A DNA stretch of 13,643 bases from Nitrospirota bacterium (lineage in GTDB: Bacteria > Nitrospirota > 9FT-COMBO-42-15 > HDB-SIOI813): contig JACROQ010000102.1 in the NCBI GenBank assembly GCA_016214375.1, positions 1-13,643 on the forward strand, given 5' to 3'. The translations under genes were made by a program, and so were the position numbers. Below, piece by piece: positions 1 through 8,291 of this stretch. The stretch's first letter is position 1. Each line of letters starts with the position of its first letter. The notes under the pieces are model-generated. The model was given only the letters and a program-made list of their open reading frames with translations. It searched no databases and was not told where the DNA came from.

Positions 1-883
1 CATTTGGTTTTTTAGCCCCTCGGGAACCCAATAGAATATCATTATTTATGGAAATTTTTGCCTTTGATTTAAGATCTGCAACAAGGGTGTCAAACTTTTC
101 TTTACGTTTTTTGGCGAGCAGTTTTTTCTCAATCTCCGGCTTGGCCTCATCAATATTTTTTTGCTTCCCCTCTCTTTTTTCCAAGACCTTTATGATATGA
201 AAACCAAAACGCGATTGAACAATATCGCTTACCTCTCCAACTTTTAGTTTGAAGGCTACCGAATCAAATTCCGGCACCATCATCCCCTGTGAAAAAAAGC
301 CCAAATCCCCACCGGTATCTTTACTTCCGGGGTCAGTAGAGAATTTCTTCGCAAGGTCTTCAAATTTTGCCCCTTGTTTAACTTTTTTTAAGACCATATC
401 CGCCTCTTCACGAGTCTTAAGAAGGATGTGACTTGCCCGAACCTCGTCAGGACTTTTGGTCTCTTCAAGATTTTCATCAAAAAATTTCTTTGTTTCCTCC
501 TCAGACACTTGTGTCTTTTGATCCACCTCCTTTTTAAAAAACTTATCAACAATAACCCGCTTCTTCATTTCCTCAATAAAATCGATAGTCTCTTTATCCT
601 TGTCTATGCCCAAACGAAGGGCCTCCTGAAAGATAAGCTCACGAACAATCAAATTGTCCAGAAAGCCCTTTTTGGTCTCTTCTGTCATCTCTCCGCCATG
701 GGCCAAAGCCGGATACTCTTTAATCCTCTCTGTAAATTCAGATAAGGTAATCTCTTTATCATTTATCTTAGCTACAATCGGTCCACCGGAGGTCTTCCTG
801 GCCTCTTCCTTCTGTTTACAGGCCGTAACCGATAGCAGCAGAAGCAGACAACATAACACCCTCAATAAAAAATCTTTTCGCAT
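1..883 (-). CDS. PpiC/SurA-like peptidyl-prolyl cis-trans isomerase lipoprotein (C-terminus beyond window)
   Basis: This open frame of 294 codons runs off the left edge without a stop, so the gene is partial. Translation begins MRKDFLLRVLCC and has a lipoprotein signal ending in VTAC (Cys22), which suggests a membrane-anchored protein facing the periplasm. Residues about 37-140 resemble a SurA-type N-terminal chaperone region. Residues about 147-236 form a parvulin rotamase domain, with ASHILLK, FEDLAKKFSTDPGS, GGDLGFF and FGFHIIKV segments. The family catalyses proline isomerisation and helps fold exported or outer-membrane proteins. The start is supported by GAGGAG (890-894 region) five bases upstream of ATG. 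It lies 37 nt downstream of mfd and is probably cotranscribed with it. A parvulin gene after mfd is, from memory, common in deltaproteobacterial-type genomes. This gene is absent from simple closed-ORF lists because its stop lies outside the window. Confidence 0.9.
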   Translation of the reverse strand, partial: MRKDFLLRVLCCLLLLLSVTACKQKEEARKTSGGPIVAKINDKEITLSEFTERIKEYPALAHGGEMTEETKKGFLDNLIVRELIFQEALRLGIDKDKETIDFIEEMKKRVIVDKFFKKEVDQKTQVSEEETKKFFDENLEETKSPDEVRASHILLKTREEADMVLKKVKQGAKFEDLAKKFSTDPGSKDTGGDLGFFSQGMMVPEFDSVAFKLKVGEVSDIVQSRFGFHIIKVLEKREGKQKNIDEAKPEIEKKLLAKKRKEKFDTLVADLKSKAKISINNDILLGSRGAKKPN

Positions 884-920
884 TTTTTCTCCTCTTTTGA
901 AAGTTATTTTAAGCCTCTAT

Positions 921-3900
921 TTAAACACAACCCACCAGCGCTTTCAAGCAGTTAATTATCTCTGAAAAGACAGCGTTCCCATCCCCTGAATTCCTCACTT
1001 CCCCCGTTTTTAAAGAAGAGACCGTTAAGAGAAATGTATATTCCGACACAAAACGGACCCGGTTCCGGAACACAGAGAAAAGGACCTTAATAATATCTCC
1101 GGATATCTTTGCCTGGTGATCAACCGTAAAATAGATGCCATCTTCTCCCGCCTCTATCTTTGCGACAAAAGAAGAGCGGGCAAGAAATTTTGTCTCCATC
1201 ACTTTAAAGAGGTTCTCTGCCTGGAAGGGCAGCAGTCCATAGCGATCAATCATCTCTTCTTTGAGAGATGTTAACGTATCTTCTTTTTTTACAGCGGTAA
1301 GCCGCTTATAGAAGGCAAGCCGCTGAGAAGGGTCCTCGATATAATCCTCAGGGATAAAGGCCGAGACGCGGAGATTTATCGTGGGATTAATCTCCTCTTC
1401 CACCTTTTCTCCCTGCAATCTCTTGACCGCCTCATCGAGCATCTGACCATAAAGTTCAAAACCTACAGCCATGATGTTCCCGGACTGCTTTCTCCCTAAG
1501 AGGTTGCCGGCGCCACGGATTTCAAGGTCTTTCATGGCCAACCTGAAACCGGCCCCCAAATCCGATAATTCCTGTATGGCCCGTATCCTCTTTTTGGCAT
1601 CCTGAGACAGGGTCTCCTCTCCGGGGACTAACATATACGCATAGGCCTGATGCCCCGATCTTCCAACACGCCCCCTGAGCTGATAAAGGTCTGCAAGACC
1701 AAACCTGTCAGCCCTGTTGATGATGATCGTATTGGCTGAGGGTATATCCAGGCCGGACTCAATAATAGACGAGCAGACCAGGAGATTAAATTCCCCTTTT
1801 ATGAATTTAATCATGACATCTTCCAAGAGGTGTTCCCGCAGCTGTCCATGGGCCACACCGGTGCGTGCCTCTGGAATGAGATCCTGCAGAAAGGCAGCAA
1901 TATTGTCGATACTTTCAACCCTGTTATGCACAAAAAACACCTGACCACCACGGGCAAATTCCCGCATCACCGCATCGCGGATAATCCTTTTATCAAAGGG
2001 GGCAATGAGTGTGCGGATAGAAAGGCGGTCGACCGGCGGGGTTTCTATAGTACTCAGATCCCGGATGCCAAACAAGGACATCTGCAGGGTCCTTGGGATG
2101 GGTGTGGCTGAAAGGGTAAGGACATCGATAGTCTTCCGGATCTGTTTAAGCTTCTCTTTTTGTGCAACCCCGAAGCGCTGCTCCTCATCGACGATTACGA
2201 GTCCCAGATTCCGGAAACTAATGTCCGCCTGGAGGAGGCGCTGTGTGCCAATAATCACGTCAACAGAACCATCGGCAAGGGCGTTTATGATAGAGGCCTG
2301 TTCCTTGGGCGAGCGAAACCGGCTCAACATCTCCACGCGCACAGGAAAAGAGGCAAACCTCTGGGAAAAGGTCTGGTAATGTTGCTGGGCCAGGAGGGTC
2401 GTCGGGACGAGCACTGCCGCCTGTTTTCCGTCCAGTACGGCCTTACAGGCCGCCCGGATGGCAACCTCTGTCTTTCCATATCCCACATCCCCACAGATCA
2501 GCCTATCCATGGGCTTTTTAGATTCCATGTCTCTTTTTACATCTTCTATAGCCGTAAGCTGGTCCGGGGTTTCTTCATATTCAAAAGAGGCATCAAACTC
2601 CTTCAGGATATGGCTGTCTGGAGAAAAGGCATACCCCTCCAGGATTTCCCGGGCCGCATAGAGATCGACCAGGTCCATCGCAATCTCTTCCACGGCCTTT
2701 TGTACGCGCTTCTTTGTCTTTTCCCACCCTGATCCCTGAAGCTTGTCCACATGGGGTGAGTGGCCTTCCGCCCCGATATACTTTTGGACCAGGTCCATCT
2801 TATCCACAGGGACGTAGACAGAATCACCCGCGGCATACCGGATACACAGAAAATCACCCTCCCCACCGCTGAAGGTCTTGCGCCGCAACCCGTCGTACTG
2901 TCCAACGCCATGATATATATGAACGACATAGTCTTTAGGTTTTATATCCTGGAAGGAGGTAAAGAAAGACCGGGCCTTCTGTTTTGGAGGGGGTCTCCGC
3001 TTAGTCCTTTTTCCAAAGATCTCATCTTCAGTTACGATCAACAGGGAGGCATCGGGAGATAGAAAACCGGAAGAGGCATTTCCAGAGGTAACCAGCACCG
3101 GCAAGATTTGGCGATCCCCGGAGGACATGATAAACGGCATCATTTCCTCCGGTCTCTTAATGGATGCCGGCACATGATACTCCCCAAGGATATCCCGGAA
3201 CCGCTCTGCCTGCCCCTCTGTTGGAGAAACAAGCAGGACCGTAAAGGATTCTCGAAGGATATCTAAAGTCCCGGCAACAGCCTGTAAGGGTGAAGGATCC
3301 CGGATGGCCTCTAAAAAAACATCAGAGGCTGATTTGATGGCAACATTGCAGGAACCCTCCAGTGACAAGGGATCCATCTCGATTCTTGATTTAAGGGCAC
3401 TGCAAGACTGTAGTGCCTCCTCTGCAGAGATGTATATCTCATGCGGTTCTGACACACCTTCCCTCTGCGAGGAAACCTCTGTATAGGTGTTCCAGATCTG
3501 ATTCCAGTACTCTGCGGCATTTTGTGAAATCTCTTTAATTTCATCCAATACGATAATGGCCCCCTCCGGGACATAATCAAACAGGGAAGTTTGCGGAGAA
3601 GAAACCTCCCTGGCCGGCAGAATCATGGTAGAATCCCTGCGGGTCACGGACCGCTGCGTTTCCAGATCAAAGGTACGAATGGACTCTATGACATCCTCAA
3701 AGAACTCGATACGCACCGGGGAATCCTCTCCAGGAGAAAAAAGGTCTACAATGCCCCCGCGGGGACAGAAAGTGCCCCGTGCCGTGACGATATCAGCAGG
3801 TTCAAAGCCAATGCTCACCAAATGAGAGAGGAGAGAATCTCTCTCTATCTGCATTCCTGTGTGAACCTTCAACAGGCCCTCGATCAGCCGATCGATGGAC

Positions 3901-4271
3901 ATGGGCCGCTGCATGAGAGAATGGACAGGGATAATAAACACCCCGCTCTCACCGTCCAATAAAGCCCGGCAGGAAATCATCCTTTCATGGATAATACCGG
4001 CGTGAGGGGGGATGGCATCGTATGGGAGTATTTCCCAGAAGGGAAAGGAGAAGACAGGGGGAGGGGGTGTAAACCAGGATGAAAAAAAACGCAGGTCTGT
4101 CAGTAATAATTCTGCCGCTTCTTCCGTGGGCGTGATGACAAAAATAGTCCGCCCTGTCTTTTTGAACAGGAAAGAGAGGAATAAGGCCCTGGCAGAACCC
4201 CACAATCCACCAATCTGCGAGAGCCGCTGGTTTGCCGCAATTTTTTCAACTACATCAGAGAAGGGATACAT
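921..4271 (-). CDS. mfd: Transcription-repair coupling factor Mfd
   Basis: The protein has 1116 residues, close to the usual ~1150. Mfd is a cytoplasmic ATP-driven DNA translocase that pushes stalled RNA polymerase off damaged template and recruits UvrA. Visible parts in order: a UvrB-like N-terminal module (GLWGSARAL near 22-30, DAIPPH near 85-90, RGGIVDLFSP 171-180); the RNA-polymerase-interacting domain (about 441-500, with KPKDYVVHIYHGVGQYDGL); a RecG-like helicase with Walker A GDVGYGKT (594-601), DEEQRFG (695-701), SATPIPRTLQMSL (721-733) and GRVGRSG (867-873); and a C-terminal TRCF domain (about 960-1060). The ATG follows the stop of rfaE2 by only 6 nt and has no clear ribosome binding site, so translational coupling is likely. 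The start matches the family's N-terminus. No lesion is visible in any motif. Confidence 0.97.
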   Translation of the reverse strand: MYPFSDVVEKIAANQRLSQIGGLWGSARALFLSFLFKKTGRTIFVITPTEEAAELLLTDLRFFSSWFTPPPPVFSFPFWEILPYDAIPPHAGIIHERMISCRALLDGESGVFIIPVHSLMQRPMSIDRLIEGLLKVHTGMQIERDSLLSHLVSIGFEPADIVTARGTFCPRGGIVDLFSPGEDSPVRIEFFEDVIESIRTFDLETQRSVTRRDSTMILPAREVSSPQTSLFDYVPEGAIIVLDEIKEISQNAAEYWNQIWNTYTEVSSQREGVSEPHEIYISAEEALQSCSALKSRIEMDPLSLEGSCNVAIKSASDVFLEAIRDPSPLQAVAGTLDILRESFTVLLVSPTEGQAERFRDILGEYHVPASIKRPEEMMPFIMSSGDRQILPVLVTSGNASSGFLSPDASLLIVTEDEIFGKRTKRRPPPKQKARSFFTSFQDIKPKDYVVHIYHGVGQYDGLRRKTFSGGEGDFLCIRYAAGDSVYVPVDKMDLVQKYIGAEGHSPHVDKLQGSGWEKTKKRVQKAVEEIAMDLVDLYAAREILEGYAFSPDSHILKEFDASFEYEETPDQLTAIEDVKRDMESKKPMDRLICGDVGYGKTEVAIRAACKAVLDGKQAAVLVPTTLLAQQHYQTFSQRFASFPVRVEMLSRFRSPKEQASIINALADGSVDVIIGTQRLLQADISFRNLGLVIVDEEQRFGVAQKEKLKQIRKTIDVLTLSATPIPRTLQMSLFGIRDLSTIETPPVDRLSIRTLIAPFDKRIIRDAVMREFARGGQVFFVHNRVESIDNIAAFLQDLIPEARTGVAHGQLREHLLEDVMIKFIKGEFNLLVCSSIIESGLDIPSANTIIINRADRFGLADLYQLRGRVGRSGHQAYAYMLVPGEETLSQDAKKRIRAIQELSDLGAGFRLAMKDLEIRGAGNLLGRKQSGNIMAVGFELYGQMLDEAVKRLQGEKVEEEINPTINLRVSAFIPEDYIEDPSQRLAFYKRLTAVKKEDTLTSLKEEMIDRYGLLPFQAENLFKVMETKFLARSSFVAKIEAGEDGIYFTVDHQAKISGDIIKVLFSVFRNRVRFVSEYTFLLTVSSLKTGEVRNSGDGNAVFSEIINCLKALVGCV

Positions 4272-4277
4272 CTGGAG

Positions 4278-4754
4278 TTATAGCTTACCGTATCTTGTAA
4301 CAATATCCTCGATAATTCTTGATGATGAGGCCCCTTCAATAAAGGGTATGGTATGCACCTCCCCACCGTAAGATTCCACAATATCCCTGCCAACAATATT
4401 CTCAAGGGACCAGTCGCCCCCTTTTACCAGGATGTCCGGTTTGACCGCGGCAATCGTGTTATAGGGATCAGGTTCATCAAACAGAACGACATAGTCAACA
4501 AAACGGAGAGAAGAGAGGACCTCTGCCCGCTCCCTTTCCGGTACGATGGGACGCTTGTCCCCTTTGATCCTTTTTACAGAGGCATCACTGTTTAATCCTA
4601 CGATGAGGATATCCCCAAGCGCCCTGGCGCTTTTCAGATACCGGACGTGGCCGACGTGGAGGATATCAAAACAACCATTTGTAAAGACGATCCGCCTTCC
4701 GGCCTGTTTTAACCCGGCAACCATGGGGACTAATTCCGGCAGTGAGACTATCAT
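4278..4754 (-). CDS. rfaE2: D-glycero-beta-D-manno-heptose 1-phosphate adenylyltransferase
   Basis: This 158-residue protein is a stand-alone version of the C-terminal half of HldE. It is expected to transfer AMP from ATP to heptose-1-phosphate, a step toward ADP-heptose for LPS core synthesis in the cytoplasm. The cytidylyltransferase fold is plain: VFTNGCFDILHVGHVRYL (23-40) contains the nucleotide-binding HVGH at 33-36. GLNSDASVKRIKGDKRPIVP, VKGGDW and the C-terminal IEGASSSRII segment follow. The kinase half (RfaE1) is not in the window and must be elsewhere if the pathway is complete. The gene starts 16 nt after the hpf stop and ends 6 nt before mfd. The Shine-Dalgarno is weak (AAGG about 14 nt upstream), which suggests coupled translation. 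FAD synthetase-like or glycerol-3-phosphate cytidylyltransferase relatives share the HxGH motif, but the length and the KRIKGDKRPIVPE segment favour RfaE2. Confidence 0.93.
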   Translation of the reverse strand: MIVSLPELVPMVAGLKQAGRRIVFTNGCFDILHVGHVRYLKSARALGDILIVGLNSDASVKRIKGDKRPIVPERERAEVLSSLRFVDYVVLFDEPDPYNTIAAVKPDILVKGGDWSLENIVGRDIVESYGGEVHTIPFIEGASSSRIIEDIVTRYGKL

Positions 4755-4770
4755 GGTCTGTGACAGAACC

Positions 4771-5118
4771 TTATTTCCTTGGCTTTTTCTCAGCCCTGCG
4801 GGCCTTGTAGGTATGTTCTCTCTTTAACATGTCCTTGAATTTTTTTACCTCTCTTAACAGTTCGTCAAAGGCGGCATTCACGGCATTAAAGGCATCAAAT
4901 CCCTTCTCCTTTGCCCGGAGGGTCTTCCGGGGGATGGCCAGGGTGAGGGAGGCATAATATTCCTCCCGGCGCGCATGTTTTTCAAGGGCAATATCCAGCT
5001 TAACGGCATCGTCATCAAAGGTCGGTAAAAGGTCCTGGACCTTTTGTATCTTTTTTTCGAGATGCTGTTCTACCTGTGGCATGGGCTCCAGATTTTTGTA
5101 GAGTACGTTGTAGATCAT
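4771..5118 (-). CDS. hpf: Short ribosome hibernation-promoting factor (HPF/RaiA, S30AE family)
   Basis: The product has 115 residues, the length of short HPF or YfiA-type proteins, with no C-terminal dimerisation domain. The family binds the 30S decoding region and keeps ribosomes idle in slow growth. Residues 1-95 show the S30AE pattern: an amphipathic helix with MPQVEQHLEKKIQKVQDLLP, beta strands (VKLDIALEKHARREEYYASLTLAIP), then TLRAKEKGFDAFNAVNAAF and LLREVKKFKDMLKR. The tail (101-115) is very basic, as expected for rRNA contact. An AGGAGG at 5127-5132 lies 8 nt before the ATG and sits inside the last codons of the upstream DHH gene, whose stop is 2 nt away. It is not next to rpoN, the usual neighbour in proteobacteria. 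Sequence divergence means the exact subtype is uncertain. Confidence 0.85.
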   Translation of the reverse strand: MIYNVLYKNLEPMPQVEQHLEKKIQKVQDLLPTFDDDAVKLDIALEKHARREEYYASLTLAIPRKTLRAKEKGFDAFNAVNAAFDELLREVKKFKDMLKREHTYKARRAEKKPRK

Positions 5119-5120
5119 TT

Positions 5121-6548
5121 CTAATCCTCCTGTTCTTTAATGGCTTCTTCAAATCCCGAAAGGAACATTTCTGCGATCTGCTCCCGCATCGTGGACTCTC
5201 TCCTGTCACCAAACCGGGCATAAAAATTTTTCAACGGGATAACGGCCTTGGCCATATGGCTATGCCCCCCCGCACTCCCCAAGTCGCCAAAGGCCCTTTT
5301 TACAATAATCCCGGCGCTTCGCACATACCCCACATTGCGGACAGAGATGACCAGGTTCCCCTTAAAGATTCCGGACACCACGGCCCACTCTACACCCTCT
5401 ACCTGAAGGGAGAAATCGGCAAAATGGGGGATGACATCCTCCCGCCTTACCCGCCCAAGGTGGGAGAATAAGATGTTGTTTACAATCCTCCTTTTTTTAA
5501 GGGCGTTACTAAAGGAATCAATGTCTTCAGGGTGCACCTCCGGACGCTCTATCCGCCGGAGTATATTGGTGTTGGCAAGGGGATAGAGATAGGAGAAGGC
5601 CTCTATATCTGCCGGGTCCACTCCCCGCCCCAGTAAAAGGGTATCGCTCTTAATGCCGTAGAGGAGGGCTGTGGCAAGCCGCTGCGAGATATTGAAATCA
5701 ACAGCCTGCAGGTACTCTGTCAGGATAGTAGAAGTTGCTCCGTAGGTGGCCCGGATGTCTTTTATTTTGGCCTGATATCCTGGTTTTTCCGGATGGTGGT
5801 CAATGAGCACGTCTACAGGAGGAACAGTCTGGCTGAGAACATCCCCAAGATGCGGCGGCTGGACGTCTAACATACATAACCCGTCGTATTTGGCAAAAAC
5901 CTCCGGTCCGATCTTATCTACCTGGATATCAAGCAGCCGCAGCATCGCCAGATTTTCAGGCCGTGTCACCTCTCCAAAGGACACAATGTGGGCGGTCGTC
6001 CTGTTACGGCCAATCAGGTGGCGAAAGGCAAGTGCGCTTGCGATGGCATCAGGATCAGGATCAGCCTGGATGAGAAGGAGAATCTTGTCCTTGTCTTCAA
6101 AGAGTTCCTTAATGTACTGAACCCGCCTTTTTGTAAAGGCCTGTTCGATCTTAGGCAGACAGATATCTGTAAAGATAGAAGAGGGTTTGACTAATTTTGC
6201 GCTGAGTTGTTCAGGAAGGACTAAACCATTTTCCTCAATGATCAGGACAGGCTGATAGGGATGATAACGCGCAACACTCTTCAGGATATTGGATAATATA
6301 CCCTGCTTCTTGATTGAGACAATCAGGCAGGTGTCAGGTTCTAAGTACAGACCTTTGATAAGCTTCTCCCGTTCCTCGCGGTCCTCGGTAAAGGAGACTA
6401 TCTTTGCAGGGACCCCAAGAGCGCACAACCTGTCGTAGAGGCCCTTTTGATCCACAAAGAACTGGATAGAATCCTTTTTGGAAGAAAGGGTTTTTAACAG
6501 CAGAAGAAAATAGGGGAGTTCATCCTGGCAGAGGATAACATATCTCAT
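5121..6548 (-). CDS. DHH-DHHA1 phosphoesterase with N-terminal TrkA-N-like (Rossmann) domain
   Basis: The product has 475 residues. Residues 1 to about 130 have the alternating strand-helix pattern of a TrkA-N/RCK domain (MRYVILC, IQFFVDQKG, AKIVSFTEDREEREKL, TCLIVSIKKQ, PVLIIEEN). The glycine-rich dinucleotide loop is replaced by QDELPY, so NAD binding may be lost. Residues about 155-310 form the DHH phosphoesterase: DPDPDAIAS (163-171), LDVQ (D228), DHH (250-252) and GIKSDT (D302) can all supply Mn2+ ligands. The DHHA1 substrate domain carries SAGGHSHMA near 425-433. NrnA and GdpP relatives cleave short oligoribonucleotides, pAp or cyclic dinucleotides; which applies here cannot be told from sequence. 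The His usual just before motif I appears as Gln (IQADPDPD). The ATG overlaps the TPR gene's stop (ATGA), and hpf follows after 2 nt. Confidence 0.88.
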   Translation of the reverse strand: MRYVILCQDELPYFLLLLKTLSSKKDSIQFFVDQKGLYDRLCALGVPAKIVSFTEDREEREKLIKGLYLEPDTCLIVSIKKQGILSNILKSVARYHPYQPVLIIEENGLVLPEQLSAKLVKPSSIFTDICLPKIEQAFTKRRVQYIKELFEDKDKILLLIQADPDPDAIASALAFRHLIGRNRTTAHIVSFGEVTRPENLAMLRLLDIQVDKIGPEVFAKYDGLCMLDVQPPHLGDVLSQTVPPVDVLIDHHPEKPGYQAKIKDIRATYGATSTILTEYLQAVDFNISQRLATALLYGIKSDTLLLGRGVDPADIEAFSYLYPLANTNILRRIERPEVHPEDIDSFSNALKKRRIVNNILFSHLGRVRREDVIPHFADFSLQVEGVEWAVVSGIFKGNLVISVRNVGYVRSAGIIVKRAFGDLGSAGGHSHMAKAVIPLKNFYARFGDRRESTMREQIAEMFLSGFEEAIKEQED

Positions 6549-8275
6549 TGTTTTCTGGTTCTCCCCTTTTGATGCACATGGGCTCTCCCTGGCCCGTGGA
6601 GTTTGAAGGCCTTTTTATTGAACTCTAACGCCTTCTTATATTCACCACATTTTATATAAATATTCCCCATGCTCAGGTAGTCTAACTCCATACCCTTCCG
6701 GATGCCGAGTTTTGTATGGAGGGCAAGCGCCTTGGTAAGAAATTGCAGTCCTCGCTTATTATCTCCCTGATTGCTGTAGACGGTTCCTATCTGCGCACAG
6801 GCATTCCCTATCCCCAGCTTGTTTCCCATCCTCTTGTGAATCTCTAAGGAGTTGAAAAGGAAATCGAGGGCCTTTTTATATTCACCGCGGCTGTTGTAGA
6901 TATTTCCAAGACTCGCCTGGATATTGGCAAGGGCCCCCTGTGAGCCTGATTTGTTCCCGATCCCCTTAAATATATCCAGGGCCATTTCCTGATATTTTAA
7001 TGCCGTCTCAAAATCCCGCTTACTGCTGTAAATATTTCCTATATTTGCAAATACATTACCCTCGCCGAGTTTATTTCCAACACCATGATGCATGCGGCGC
7101 GCCTTTTGATGAAATTCAAGGGCCTTTTCATAATCCCCCTGATGACAATAAGTATTCCCGATGTTTGTATAGACGCTCCCAATGCCTATAAGGTTATTAA
7201 GCTCTTCGTGGATCTTCAGTGATTTATGATGAGATTCCAGCGCCTTGCGGTACATCCCCTTATGTCCGTAGATATTTCCGATATTGGAGTAGTCACTCCC
7301 TTCACCCAAGGGGTTTTTCAAGGCCCGATGGATCTTCAGGGCCTTTCTGAAGTACTCTAACGCCTTATCGTATCGGTTCACCTCGGCATAGATCGTTCCG
7401 ATATTGGCGTAGTCATTTCCCTCACCCAGCCTGTGACCCAGGCTTGCATGAATACGCAGGGCCTTTTCATAATAGCGTATCGCATTCTTATGATCCGCCT
7501 GTATGTTATAGATATTCCCGATATTGGTATAGTCGTTCCCCTCCCATATCCGATTGTGAAGCCGCCGGTGAGTGGAGAGCGCCTTTTTGTGGTATTCTAA
7601 GGCGGTCGTGTAATCCCCCTTTTTACTCAGAACATTCCCGATATTGGCACAGAGGGTCCCCTCTCCAAGCCGATATTGCTTCTCTTGATAGATCTCTAAG
7701 GCCTTGTGATAATACTCCATGGCCTTTTTAAAATCTCCTTGGAACTTATAGAGAATGCCAAAGCTGTTATAGTCATGTCCTACCTCCAGTCTTTCACCGA
7801 CCCCCTTGTGGATCTGTAAGGCCTTTTTAAAAAGGGCCATGGCCTCATCAGTCTTTCCTTGTATCGCATGGATAGTACCCACGTTGTTGTACACGCAACC
7901 CTCTTCCAACCGGTGTGCCTTTTTCTTAAAAATGGTTAAGGCATCCCCGAAGCACTTGAATGCCTCGGTATATTTCCCCTTTTTGGAGTAAATAGAACCT
8001 ATCCTTCGCAGGGATTTTCCATACCCGATATCATATCCCGCAGACTGGGCCTCTTTAAGGGCCTGTTTGTAGAGGTCTAAGGCAACAGAATATTTGCTCT
8101 GGGTGTCTGCTATTTTTCCCGACAGGAGGGTGATCTCTGACAAGACGTCTTTCTCACCTTGACTATCAGAGGCAATATGGTGAAGATGGGAAGAGGCCTT
8201 TTTGTATTCACCCCGGTTTATGGCAGAATCTATTTCTTTAAGCCGTTTTTCTACAGAATCGTTCATTGTAAGCAT
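6545..8275 (-). CDS. Tetratricopeptide-repeat protein of about 13 units
   Basis: The product has 576 residues and is nearly all TPR. It starts with a divergent N-terminal part (1-80, including one loose unit) followed by twelve units of about 40 residues from 81 to 564, and ends in a short basic tail (GRTRKQ). The core consensus is roughly G-E-G-x-x-Y-x-N-I-G-x-I-Y then G-x-Y-x-K-A-L-x-x-x-x-K-A-L-x-I-H. The 40-residue spacing and NIG/GEG signatures resemble LGN/Rapsyn-type (TPR_12) arrays, which act as protein-binding scaffolds. No signal peptide, membrane segment or attached effector domain is visible, so a cytoplasmic scaffold is inferred; the partner is unknown. It starts 16 nt after apbE with no strong ribosome binding site. 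A second ATG three codons in (8264-8266) is an equal candidate. The stop overlaps the DHH gene start. Confidence 0.9.
   Translation of the reverse strand: MLTMNDSVEKRLKEIDSAINRGEYKKASSHLHHIASDSQGEKDVLSEITLLSGKIADTQSKYSVALDLYKQALKEAQSAGYDIGYGKSLRRIGSIYSKKGKYTEAFKCFGDALTIFKKKAHRLEEGCVYNNVGTIHAIQGKTDEAMALFKKALQIHKGVGERLEVGHDYNSFGILYKFQGDFKKAMEYYHKALEIYQEKQYRLGEGTLCANIGNVLSKKGDYTTALEYHKKALSTHRRLHNRIWEGNDYTNIGNIYNIQADHKNAIRYYEKALRIHASLGHRLGEGNDYANIGTIYAEVNRYDKALEYFRKALKIHRALKNPLGEGSDYSNIGNIYGHKGMYRKALESHHKSLKIHEELNNLIGIGSVYTNIGNTYCHQGDYEKALEFHQKARRMHHGVGNKLGEGNVFANIGNIYSSKRDFETALKYQEMALDIFKGIGNKSGSQGALANIQASLGNIYNSRGEYKKALDFLFNSLEIHKRMGNKLGIGNACAQIGTVYSNQGDNKRGLQFLTKALALHTKLGIRKGMELDYLSMGNIYIKCGEYKKALEFNKKAFKLHGPGRAHVHQKGRTRKQ
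6584..8035 (-). repeat. Twelve in-frame ~120-bp tandem units encoding TPRs
   Basis: The DNA repeats with a period of 120 bp because each encoded unit is 40 residues long (residues 81-564 of the TPR protein). Eleven units keep exactly 40 residues. The tenth (441-484) has 44, with a small insertion around ALANIQASLGNIY. Units are diverged at DNA level, not recent identical copies. Confidence 0.85.
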
Positions 8276-8291
8276 GGAATTATAGCACAGA

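Noticed and set aside
1717..2732. Several plus-strand ORFs of 67-190 codons opposite mfd
   Set aside because: All lie inside the well-conserved mfd helicase region and have no ribosome binding sites or family matches.
4278..4754. rfaE2 as a truncated hldE
   Set aside because: Stand-alone heptose-1-phosphate adenylyltransferases of about 160 residues are a normal form; the start and end are both intact.
6584..8035. Regular ~120-bp periodicity resembling a large satellite or CRISPR-like array
   Set aside because: The units are in frame, diverged and encode TPR helices. There are no short identical repeats with unique spacers.
8279..8284. TATAAT on the minus strand just before the TPR gene start
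   Set aside because: It lies only about 3 nt before the ATG and there is no acceptable -35 at 16-18 bp spacing; a promoter here would give a leaderless message. Likely chance in the short apbE-TPR gap.
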